Shown: positions 25,220 to 32,982 of the stretch, piece after piece
Numbering within the stretch: position 1 is the stretch's first letter
How the letters are laid out: the number at the start of each line of letters is the position of its first letter
The notes under the pieces: model-generated
Seen by the model: only the letters and a program-made list of their open reading frames with translations
Database searches by the model: none
What the model was told of the DNA's origin: nothing
Assembly: GCA_965267355.1 (NCBI GenBank)
Contig: OZ253956.1
Location: 1 to 64,000, forward strand
Reading direction: 5' to 3'
Length of the DNA stretch: 64,000 bases
From: GCA-002793235 sp965267355
GTDB lineage: Bacteria; Bacteroidota; Bacteroidia; Flavobacteriales_E; Vicingaceae
Made by a program: the position numbers and the translations under genes

Positions 25220-25390
25220 ATGAGAACAAAAGTACTCAAAATGCTTGCCGTTTACAAGATTTATGGCAAGAAATTCAAAAGGAAACATCCAAAGCTATTT
25301 AACGCAATAGCAATTATAGATTGGTCTATAACCATTATTAACCTTCCTGATTTAGTAGAATACATTAAACCGTTTGTTTCTTTTCTGTGA
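25220..25390 (+). CDS. 56-residue ORF overlapping the transposase start
   Basis: ATG 25220 to TGA 25390: MRTKVLKMLAVYKIYGKKFK, then KHPKLFNAIAIIDWSI and a hydrophobic end. Strongly basic N-terminus. Its TGA overlaps the GTG start of the transposase (GTGA), a typical arrangement for translational coupling. No family recognised. It may be an accessory or regulatory ORF of the insertion element. Confidence 0.45.
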   Translation: MRTKVLKMLAVYKIYGKKFKRKHPKLFNAIAIIDWSITIINLPDLVEYIKPFVSFL

Positions 25391-26697
25391 AGATTAAAGT
25401 AGAACATACCAACTCAGGCGAAAATATTTTTGGTGGCATCAATGTGATTATTCATGAGATGAAGAAATTAGGAATAGATAAGCTGATTGATTCTCATTTG
25501 GGCAAAAGAGTGAAACAAGCCAAATATTCAACAGGAGAGATTCTTATGTATTGGATGTACGGGTTATTGTGTGGTGCAAATAAGTTTGATAAAATTTCTA
25601 AGATTAATAAGAACTTTAAAAACATACCTCATTTAAATGGTAAACTCCCTTCAAGAGACACAATCAGGAGAATGATGCAGAAATTAGCTACTCCAAATAA
25701 AGTAGAACAAAACTTTTCTAACTCAAGGGTGAGTGAAGTAAACAATAATGATAAACTAAACTCTTTATTGCTAAAAATTCAGAATCAATTAAAGATATTC
25801 AATAAAAAGAAAAGCCATACACTTGATGTTGATACTATAGTGATTCCAACTAATGTTTATGACTCTAAATTTAGTTTTAAGAAAAAAGTAAGGGGTTATC
25901 ATCCATGTGTTTCAATAATTGACGGTAAGGCAGTATATCTTGAAATGAGAAACGGAAATGTGAGTGCTAAATACAAATTATTAGACCATATCAAAAACAC
26001 TCTTCATCATCTAAGAGAACAAAAATTGACTAAGATAGACAGGCTTAGAATGGATAATGCAGGTTATAATAATGAAATATTTAAATACCTAACTAAGGAA
26101 AATATTAAGTTTTATATACGAGCAAGAAAGAGTACGGACTTAATAGAATTGGTTAGAATAAAATCTAAAGGTAAATGGAGAAATACTGAAATTGAAGCTA
26201 CAGATACAATTACTCCTGTAAAAGTATCCTCTATAAAATATAAATTATTCAGATATAGCCATCAAGAAGAATATTACAGGGTGGTTACTTGTAGGTTTCA
26301 AGATAAAAACATAGACAATAATATTGGAAGGATGATTATAACGAATGATTTTGAATCAACTGAAGAAGAAATTATTGAATTTTATAACCAAAGAGGAAGG
26401 GAGGAGAGAGTGTTTGATGATTTAAGAAATAATTTTGGGTGGAAGTACCCTCCATTTAGCGATATGACTTTCAATACCGTCTTCTTTATCGTAAGTATGA
26501 TTTGTCAATCTATTTACAAATACACTTTACGTCTAGTAAATAAAAAAATAAAAACGGACAAAATAAGCCTGAACACTTGGTTAGAAGATTTTAGGTTTTG
26601 GTTTATCATGGTAGGCTCTGTATGGAAGCGAATTGAAAAACAACTCATACTCCATTTCCGAGACCCATCATTTAATTATAGTGCCTTTTTTGACTGA
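25387..26697 (+). CDS. IS1380-family transposase
   Basis: 436 residues from GTG 25387, which gives the typical IS1380 N-terminus (MKIKVEHTNSGENIFGGINVIIHEMKKLG). The catalytic Asp residues are probably in HTLDVDTIVIPT and RMDNAGYN, and the Glu in the block FYNQRGREERVFDDLRNNFGW. The C-terminus (FRFWFIMVGSVWKRIEKQL) also fits. The ORF looks intact. I could not find convincing terminal inverted repeats, and the next gene ends only 5 bp after the stop, so the element boundaries are unclear. Confidence 0.85.
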   Translation: MKIKVEHTNSGENIFGGINVIIHEMKKLGIDKLIDSHLGKRVKQAKYSTGEILMYWMYGLLCGANKFDKISKINKNFKNIPHLNGKLPSRDTIRRMMQKLATPNKVEQNFSNSRVSEVNNNDKLNSLLLKIQNQLKIFNKKKSHTLDVDTIVIPTNVYDSKFSFKKKVRGYHPCVSIIDGKAVYLEMRNGNVSAKYKLLDHIKNTLHHLREQKLTKIDRLRMDNAGYNNEIFKYLTKENIKFYIRARKSTDLIELVRIKSKGKWRNTEIEATDTITPVKVSSIKYKLFRYSHQEEYYRVVTCRFQDKNIDNNIGRMIITNDFESTEEEIIEFYNQRGREERVFDDLRNNFGWKYPPFSDMTFNTVFFIVSMICQSIYKYTLRLVNKKIKTDKISLNTWLEDFRFWFIMVGSVWKRIEKQLILHFRDPSFNYSAFFD

Positions 26698-26702
26698 CGT
26701 AT

Positions 26703-26939
26703 TTAATGGCAATTATCTTTAGTGCATTCACATTGGAATCCACTTCTAATCAATGCAGCATTCTTTACATCAAGAGGAAATTCCTTTTTAGGTCTTCTGC
26801 CATCTCTAGGTTGACCATAAGACCTCGTATTCGCATGACAATCTTGACATAATACCCTAGCATTACTTAAAACAGGTTCGCCATACCTATCTATGTGGTC
26901 TACCTCTAAATTTGTTTTTTTATTACATGGAAGTGCCAT
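26703..26939 (-). CDS. Small HNH-domain protein
   Basis: 78 residues with an HNH-type metal-binding motif (NLEVDHIDRYG ... NARVLCQDCHANT) and a second Cys cluster at the C-terminus (FQCECTKDNCH). HNH proteins are metal-dependent nucleases found in defence and mobile elements. It ends 5 bp from the convergent transposase stop, so its 3' end may have been cut by the insertion, although the domain itself seems complete. Confidence 0.65.
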   Translation of the reverse strand: MALPCNKKTNLEVDHIDRYGEPVLSNARVLCQDCHANTRSYGQPRDGRRPKKEFPLDVKNAALIRSGFQCECTKDNCH

Positions 26940-27082
26940 AAACTATTGGTTTTTGGGTATTATACCCTATTTTCGCTGCTAAGTTTCACGTTCTTGGGTC
27001 TTTTTTTTAAGAAATAACCCCTGAAAAACAATTTTCAATATTCAAAATAAAAGACCTGCTTAGTTGAAATTTAAGATTAAAC

Positions 27083-27114
27083 TTTGCACATTAATAGATA
27101 AAAATCTACTTTTG
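27083..27114 (+). promoter_or_regulatory. Promoter of the pyrophosphatase gene
   Basis: TTTG at 27083-27086 and TACTTTTG at 27107-27114 with 20 bp between, a good Bacteroidota -33/-7 pair, 44 bp upstream of the ATG. Confidence 0.65.
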
Positions 27115-27158
27115 CCGACCTGAAAATTTAACATTAAAAAATTTACAATAAATATATT

Positions 27159-29897
27159 ATGGAATCTAATTTGATTTTCGTGCCAATTGGTTTGGCTGTT
27201 CTAGGATTATTATTCATGTTCGTAAAAATGGCATGGGTAAAAAAACAAAGTGCTGGTAATGAAAGAATGCAAGAACTTTCTAAAAGCATTAAAGAAGGTG
27301 CATTAGCTTTCTTAAGTGCTGAGTATAAATTATTAGCCATTTTTGTTGTTTTAGCATCTGGAGCTTTATTTGGAATTTCTACAATTGTAGAATCTACTAG
27401 CTGGATGATTGTACCTGCTTTTATTATCGGTGCAATATTTTCTGCTGTAGCAGGTAACATTGGTATGCGTGTAGCTACTGAAGCAAATGCTCGTACAACT
27501 GAAGCTGCCCGTACTAGTTTACCAAACGCATTAAAAGTTTCATTCGGTGGTGGTACTGTTATGGGCTTAGGTGTCGCTGGCTTAGCTGTATTCGGGTTAA
27601 GTATATTCTTTATGGTATTCATGAAAATGTTCTTAACTGATGGAGGAGATTTTTATGCTGAAATGACAATGGTACTAGAATCATTAGCTGGTTTCTCATT
27701 AGGAGCTGAATCTATTGCTTTATTTGCAAGAGTTGGTGGTGGTATTTATACTAAAGCTGCTGACGTTGGAGCTGATTTAGTTGGAAAAGTTGAAGCTGGT
27801 ATTCCAGAAGATGATCCAAGAAACCCTGCTACTATTGCTGATAACGTTGGTGACAACGTTGGTGATGTTGCTGGTATGGGAGCTGATTTATTTGGTTCTT
27901 ATGTTGCAACAGTTTTAGCATCTATGGTATTAGGTAATTACATTATTAAAGATATGTCTGATGCTTCTGGAACACAGTTCACAGACGCATTTGGTGGTTT
28001 AGGTCCGATATTATTACCAGTAATGATAGCTGGTGTTGGTATTGTAGCTTCTATTATTGGAACATTCTTAGTAAAGATTAAAAACAATGATGCTAAAGAA
28101 CCACAAGTTCAAAAAGCATTAGATATAGGTAACTGGACATCTATTATTATTACTTTAGCTGCTAGTTACTTCTTAATCGACTGGATGCTACCTAAAACAT
28201 TGGTAATGAATTTCTTTGGTGAAGGAGCTCAAGAAGTAGCATCAATCAATGTATTTTATTCTGCTATTATTGGTTTAGCTGTTGGAGCATTAATATCTGC
28301 TGTAACTGCTCACTTTACTAGTTTAGGTAAAAAACCTGTATTAGATATCGTAACAAATAGTTCTACAGGAGCTGCTACTAATATTATTGCAGGTTTAGCT
28401 GTAGGTATGAAATCTACATTCTTATCTGTATTATTATTTGCTGCTGCAATATATGGTTCTTACGAATTAGCTGGATTCTACGGTGTTGCTTTAGCAGCAT
28501 CTGCTATGATGGCTACAACTGCTATGCAATTAGCAATTGATGCTTTCGGTCCTATTGCTGATAACGCTGGTGGTGTTGCTGAAATGAGTGAATTACCAGA
28601 AGAAGTAAGAGGTAGAACAGATATTTTAGATTCAGTTGGTAATACTACTGCTGCAGTAGGTAAAGGTTTTGCAATTGCTTCTGCTGCATTAACTGCATTA
28701 GCATTATTTGCTGCTTACGTAACATTTACAGGAATTGACGGAATTAACATCTTTAAAGCAGATGTATTAGCTGCATTATTTGTTGGTGGTATGATTCCAG
28801 TTGTTTTCTCAGCATTAGCCATGAAATCTGTAGGTAAAGCTGCAATGGCAATGGTAATGGAAGTAAGACGTCAATTCAAAGAGATTCCAGGTATTATGGA
28901 AGGAACTGGAACCCCAGAATATGGTAAGTGCGTTGAGATTTCTACGAAAGCTGCATTAAAAGAAATGATGTTACCTGGTGCTATTACTATTGTAACACCT
29001 ATTATTATAGGGTTAGTGTTTGGTGCTGAGCCATTAGGAGGTTATATGGCTGGTGTTTGTGTTTCTGGTGTTATGTGGGCTATTTTCCAAAACAATGCTG
29101 GTGGTGCATGGGATAATGCTAAAAAATCTTTCGAAGCTGGAGTTGAAATTAATGGAGAAATGACTTATAAAGGTTCTGAAGCTCATAAAGCAGCGGTAAC
29201 TGGTGATACTGTTGGTGATCCATTTAAAGATACATCTGGTCCTTCAATGAACATATTAATTAAGTTAACTTGTTTAGTAGGTTTAGTAATTGCTCCTATC
29301 TTAGGCGGGCATACTTCTGGAGCTCACGAAGAAGTTGTTGAAGAAACAGCTGTTGTAGAAGAGGTAACTGAAGAAGTAGTTGAAGAAGCTACTCCAGTTG
29401 AAAATGCTATGGTAATTAAATGGGTTGGAAGAAAAGTTGGTGGAATGCACGATGGTACTGTAGCTATTTCTGAATCTACTATTAAAATGGAAGAAGGAAA
29501 TATCACTGGTGGATTAACTGTAGATATGACTAAAATGGTTTGTACTGACTTAGAAGGTGAAGATGCTGATAACTTAGTTGGTCATTTACAGAATGAAGAT
29601 TTCTTTAACGTAGCTGAACATCCAAATGCAAATATTGTAATTACTTCTGCTACTAAAGATGAAGAAAATGAAGGTTGGTATAATGTTACTGCTGATTTAA
29701 CCATTAAAGGAGTAACTAATGGTATCGAGTTTCCTGCTTATATAGAAAGTAAAGGAGATAAACTTCATGTAGAAGCTACTTTTGCTTTTGACAGAACAGC
29801 TTATGGAATAGAATATGGTTCTAAATCATTAATGAGTAAGATAGCTGGTAAGTTCATCTATGATGAGATTGAACTAAGTATTGATAGTGATTTATAA
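27159..29897 (+). CDS. hppA: Membrane ion-pumping pyrophosphatase fused to a YceI domain
   Basis: 912 residues. Residues 1 to about 715 are a complete membrane pyrophosphatase with about 16 TM segments and the substrate-site motifs DVGADLVGKVE (about 201) and GDNVGDVAGMGADLFG. It couples PPi hydrolysis to Na+ and/or H+ export. Alanine in GNTTAAVGKG (about 493) marks the K+-dependent type; the GAES motif in TM6 leaves the pumped ion open. An acidic linker (about 722-748, EEVVEE repeats) leads to a C-terminal YceI-like lipocalin domain (about 749-912: GTVAISESTIKMEEGNITGG, NVTADLTIKGVTNGIEFP, FAFDRTAYGIEYGS). Because M-PPase C-termini face the periplasm, this domain would be periplasmic. Usual family members end near residue 700-750, so the fusion is unusual. 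Confidence 0.93.
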   Translation: MESNLIFVPIGLAVLGLLFMFVKMAWVKKQSAGNERMQELSKSIKEGALAFLSAEYKLLAIFVVLASGALFGISTIVESTSWMIVPAFIIGAIFSAVAGNIGMRVATEANARTTEAARTSLPNALKVSFGGGTVMGLGVAGLAVFGLSIFFMVFMKMFLTDGGDFYAEMTMVLESLAGFSLGAESIALFARVGGGIYTKAADVGADLVGKVEAGIPEDDPRNPATIADNVGDNVGDVAGMGADLFGSYVATVLASMVLGNYIIKDMSDASGTQFTDAFGGLGPILLPVMIAGVGIVASIIGTFLVKIKNNDAKEPQVQKALDIGNWTSIIITLAASYFLIDWMLPKTLVMNFFGEGAQEVASINVFYSAIIGLAVGALISAVTAHFTSLGKKPVLDIVTNSSTGAATNIIAGLAVGMKSTFLSVLLFAAAIYGSYELAGFYGVALAASAMMATTAMQLAIDAFGPIADNAGGVAEMSELPEEVRGRTDILDSVGNTTAAVGKGFAIASAALTALALFAAYVTFTGIDGINIFKADVLAALFVGGMIPVVFSALAMKSVGKAAMAMVMEVRRQFKEIPGIMEGTGTPEYGKCVEISTKAALKEMMLPGAITIVTPIIIGLVFGAEPLGGYMAGVCVSGVMWAIFQNNAGGAWDNAKKSFEAGVEINGEMTYKGSEAHKAAVTGDTVGDPFKDTSGPSMNILIKLTCLVGLVIAPILGGHTSGAHEEVVEETAVVEEVTEEVVEEATPVENAMVIKWVGRKVGGMHDGTVAISESTIKMEEGNITGGLTVDMTKMVCTDLEGEDADNLVGHLQNEDFFNVAEHPNANIVITSATKDEENEGWYNVTADLTIKGVTNGIEFPAYIESKGDKLHVEATFAFDRTAYGIEYGSKSLMSKIAGKFIYDEIELSIDSDL

Positions 29898-30024
29898 ATT
29901 AGACTGGTTCTAAATAACAATTTGTTAATAAAATGTTATTTTAAGAGCAAGGCTTGTATAGCTTATTTAGTTTAATTTGCTTTGAAAATGTAAATAATAG
30001 GTTGCAGACTTATTAACACATATG

Positions 30025-30078
30025 TTGATAACAATTCACAATTGTTAATAAAATAAAAAAAAAATTGTGAGTTATCAA
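30025..30078. promoter_or_regulatory. Imperfect inverted repeat overlapping an OMP promoter
   Basis: TTGATAACAATTCACAAT (30025-30042) and ATTGTGAGTTATCAA (30064-30078) are inverted copies, the first with a 3-bp insertion. The right arm covers the -33 element of the outer-membrane protein gene, so it may be an operator or part of a folded 5' region. Confidence 0.5.
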
Positions 30079-30096
30079 AAAAATGTATTATGTTTG
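30065..30096 (+). promoter_or_regulatory. Promoter of the outer-membrane protein gene
   Basis: TTG at 30065-30067 and TATGTTTG at 30089-30096, 21 bp apart, a good match to the Bacteroidota consensus, 56 bp upstream of the ATG. Confidence 0.7.
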
Positions 30097-30152
30097 CACC
30101 GAACTAAAAATTTTAAATAATAAAAATTAAAGTTTAACTAAAACAATTTGTA

Positions 30153-31010
30153 ATGAAGAAAAAAGTATTATTTGTAGCCTCTTTATTTATGGCTACTGCA
30201 ATGTTCGCTCAAGACGGTTTAACGTCTAAGAAAGGTGAAGCTTATTTACCAGAAGCTGGTGACTGGGTTATCGGTTTCGATGCTAATCCATTCTTAACTT
30301 ACGGTGGACAAATGTTTAACGGTACAAATGGTAACTCTTTTGGTGGTGCTACTTGGCAAGGTACTAATGCTGGTACTATGGCTTTAATGGGTAAATACTA
30401 CAAAGATGAGTCTACTGCGTACAGATTAATGTTCAGATTTGGTATGGGTGGTAACAGCTTTACTACTATTCAAGATACTGCTTCAGGATCTACTTTACCA
30501 GGTACTGGTGCATTAGAAAACAAAACTTCTAACTCTAACGGTTTAGCATTTATCGTTGGTGGTGGTCTTGAAAAAAGAAAAGGTAACACTAGAATCCAAG
30601 GGTATTACGGTGGTCAGTTAATGATCGGTATCATTGGTGGTGGTTCTTCTACTTATGAGTACGGAGCTACTATGGATTCTACTAACATTGCGAACAACAT
30701 TGTTGTTGATCAAAATGGTGCAGTAAGTAATTCAAGAAACACTGAAGTTAAAAATGGTGGTACATTTATGATTGGATTAAATGGTTTCATCGGAGTTGAG
30801 TGGTTCATTTTCCCAAAAGTATCTGTTGGTGCTGAGTACGGATGGGGCTTCAACATGGCTTCTACTGGAGAAGGTGAAACTTCTACTGAGTCTTGGAACG
30901 CAGCTGATCAAAGAGTTGATGCATTTACTACTAAAACTGGTAGCTCTGGATCATGGTCTTTTGATACTGGTGTAACTGGTGCAAACGTTAACATTTTATT
31001 CCACTTCTAA
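30153..31010 (+). CDS. Outer-membrane beta-barrel protein
   Basis: 285 residues with signal peptide (MKKKVLFVASLFMATAMFAQ). The body has repeated amphipathic strands (DWVIGFDANPFLTYGG, AYRLMFRFGMGG, FIVGGGLEKRK, RIQGYYGGQLMIGIIGGG, VSVGAEYGWGFNM) and ends with aromatic Phe (VNILFHF), typical of barrels assembled by BamA. Codon choice is strongly biased (frequent GGT, GCT, ACT), suggesting high expression; promoter and terminator are both strong. Exact role unknown. Confidence 0.8.
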   Translation: MKKKVLFVASLFMATAMFAQDGLTSKKGEAYLPEAGDWVIGFDANPFLTYGGQMFNGTNGNSFGGATWQGTNAGTMALMGKYYKDESTAYRLMFRFGMGGNSFTTIQDTASGSTLPGTGALENKTSNSNGLAFIVGGGLEKRKGNTRIQGYYGGQLMIGIIGGGSSTYEYGATMDSTNIANNIVVDQNGAVSNSRNTEVKNGGTFMIGLNGFIGVEWFIFPKVSVGAEYGWGFNMASTGEGETSTESWNAADQRVDAFTTKTGSSGSWSFDTGVTGANVNILFHF

Positions 31011-31044
31011 GAACTATCTTAAGAAGTTGAACTTTAAGATAAAG

Positions 31045-31069
31045 AACCCCGCATTAGCGGGGTTTTTTT
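31045..31069 (+). terminator. Rho-independent terminator of the OMP gene
   Basis: AACCCCGC / GCGGGGTT stem with ATTA loop and seven T, 35 bp after the stop. Confidence 0.9.
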
Positions 31070-31103
31070 ATACTCTTAATTTCCTCTTTTCCTTCCTTGT
31101 CTT

Positions 31104-31374
31104 CTTACTAAGCAGAGCGAAGATATAAGGAGTCCAGCCTATTCAACCAATATCTATATCATTTGTAATCTTTACCCATTATTCTGGTTCCCTGATATCC
31201 GCTAGGCTCTTCAGGGAAATACCCTCCTCTCCTTGTCACCTAATTAACAATATCTAATCAATAAATCGCAATCTAAATTCTAAATCCCTGATTTCCGTTG
31301 AACTCCATCAGGGGAAAACAAACACTCAACTTCTCTCTCCTTACGAAGCGAAGCTGAGATAAGGAGTTCAGCCT
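31104..31374. repeat. Degenerate intergenic repeats with small hairpins
   Basis: The gene-free space 31070-31449 holds two motif pairs. One motif (about 36 bp, CTTACnAAG...AAGGAGTnCAGCCT) is at 31104-31140 and 31340-31374. The other is a hairpin CCCTGA...TCAGGG at 31190-31216 and 31286-31313. Order: motif 1, hairpin, hairpin, motif 1. No ORF of note. Probably remnants of a dispersed repeat. Confidence 0.5.
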
Positions 31375-31449
31375 AATCAGCTAATAACTCAAAATAAATA
31401 ATCTGGTATTCTGCTTCCATTACATCCCATCAAGGAAAATCATAAATAA

Positions 31450-31485
31450 AAACCCGATAGGTTTTGAAAATCTATCGGGTTTTAT
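31450..31485 (-). terminator. Terminator of the deoxynucleoside kinase gene
   Basis: AAACCCGATAG / CTATCGGGTTT stem with a T tract on both sides, 18 bp after the minus-strand stop at 31504; probably bidirectional. Confidence 0.8.
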
Positions 31486-31503
31486 CATTCTATAAAAGTT
31501 TAT

Positions 31504-32130
31504 CTATTTTTCTGCTTCAAACAATCCATGTAACTCAGCATCTACCGATTGAATAATCTCACCAAGATCCTCAGCATTTTCGGAAAAATTATTAGTATCA
31601 ACATCTACAATTAATACTTTACCTTGCTCATAAGTAGATATCCATGCTTCATAACGTTCGTTTAAGCGTTTTAGATAATCTATACGTATACTTTCCTCGT
31701 AATCTCTACCTCTCTTTTGTATTTGATTAACCAAGGTAGGCACTGATGCTCTCAAATAGATTAATAAATCAGGTGGCTGAATAAATGTTTCTTGTAGTTT
31801 AAATAGGGTAAAGTAAGTTTCAAAATCTCTTGTAGTCATTAGCCCCATTGAATGTAAGTTAGGAGCAAAAATGTAAGCATCCTCATACAAAGTTCTATCC
31901 TGAATAACATTCTTCTTATTTTGTCTTAACTCTTGAATCTTACTAATTCTACTTGTCATATAGTAAATCTGCAGATTGAAAGACCAGCGTTGCATATCAT
32001 TATAAAAATCATTCAAGTACGGGTTCTCATCTACATCTTCAAAATGTGCATCCCAATTATAATGTTTTGATAATAAAGTGGCTAAAGTTGTTTTTCCTGA
32101 ACCTATATTTCCTGCTACTGCTACTAACAT
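31504..32130 (-). CDS. Deoxynucleoside kinase
   Basis: 208 residues of the dNK/thymidine kinase 2 type. P-loop GNIGSGKTTL (7-16), substrate-side motif VIQDRTLYEDAYIFA (Asp-Arg-Thr), and lid-region arginines (QIQKRGRDYEESIR). It phosphorylates deoxynucleosides for salvage. About the usual family length. It appears to be a single gene with its own terminator. Confidence 0.9.
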   Translation of the reverse strand: MLVAVAGNIGSGKTTLATLLSKHYNWDAHFEDVDENPYLNDFYNDMQRWSFNLQIYYMTSRISKIQELRQNKKNVIQDRTLYEDAYIFAPNLHSMGLMTTRDFETYFTLFKLQETFIQPPDLLIYLRASVPTLVNQIQKRGRDYEESIRIDYLKRLNERYEAWISTYEQGKVLIVDVDTNNFSENAEDLGEIIQSVDAELHGLFEAEK

Positions 32131-32183
32131 ATTTTGATTTTAAAAAGGACTTAAAAATACAAAAAATAATAACGCAGGAAAGG

Positions 32184-32966
32184 CTATTTTTCAATTTTAT
32201 CAATGGTTAAAATATTGTTCGCATCAATAATATAAATTAAATTATTTTGAATCTGAACAAATTTTACATTATTGTATATCAGTGATTTATATTGGTTTTT
32301 TTCTAAAGTGAAAAAATCGTAAGTTTCAATTAAGCCTTCATCATTGGCATAAACTAAATGCTTATCTCTTACTTGAAAAGATTGTAATCCTTTTATGGGG
32401 ATTGTTTTTAAATAAGTACCATAAACATCAAAAACCAATATTCCATGGTTTTCATCATTCAAGTAGATTTTATTATTGTACTCTAACAAGTAATTGGGTT
32501 GAATATTTTTTCCCAACAAGTTAGCAAGGTTCCCAGAAGTGTTGGTTGTAACTAATTCCTGATTTTTCCTAATCAATTCAAACCTCACAGGATCATAATA
32601 CCATGTTCCATCGTTGTATGACCTGCAAACTAAAGTTGTTTCATCCAAGTCAATTTCAGTTAAATCAATAGCATCGGTGGTCTCAGCTAAAAAATTATCG
32701 AGTATAAGAATCTTAGTGAAATCTCTGAAATAAACCAATATTTTATAAGGATTGGTTACATCAACATTAGCAATTACCCCTAACACATTATTACTAAACG
32801 TTCTATATACCTCTCCTTGCTTAGTATACTTAATTATTTCAGTATCCTTAATTTCATAGAAATAACCAAACTGATCAGTAGCTAACAAATTACCTTTAAA
32901 CTCCGTTTTGTACTGTGCAACTAAATTTGAACTAAATAGTAGTATGGCTATCAATAACCTCATCAT
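32184..32966 (-). CDS. Secreted beta-propeller-like hypothetical protein
   Basis: 260 residues with signal peptide (MMRLLIAILLFSSNLVAQ). The body is built of short beta repeats (NLLATDQFGYFYEIKDTEIIKY, LLEYNNKIYLNDENHGILVFDVYGTYLKTI, FVQIQNNLIYIIDANNILTID), suggesting a propeller. No catalytic motif. It follows the GH3-family gene with a 16-bp gap, so they are probably cotranscribed. Confidence 0.65.
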   Translation of the reverse strand: MMRLLIAILLFSSNLVAQYKTEFKGNLLATDQFGYFYEIKDTEIIKYTKQGEVYRTFSNNVLGVIANVDVTNPYKILVYFRDFTKILILDNFLAETTDAIDLTEIDLDETTLVCRSYNDGTWYYDPVRFELIRKNQELVTTNTSGNLANLLGKNIQPNYLLEYNNKIYLNDENHGILVFDVYGTYLKTIPIKGLQSFQVRDKHLVYANDEGLIETYDFFTLEKNQYKSLIYNNVKFVQIQNNLIYIIDANNILTIDKIEK

Positions 32967-32982
32967 AGTATCATTGCTAAAT

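Noticed and set aside
27143..27622. 159-residue minus-strand ORF
   Set aside because: Shadow of the strongly biased pyrophosphatase gene.
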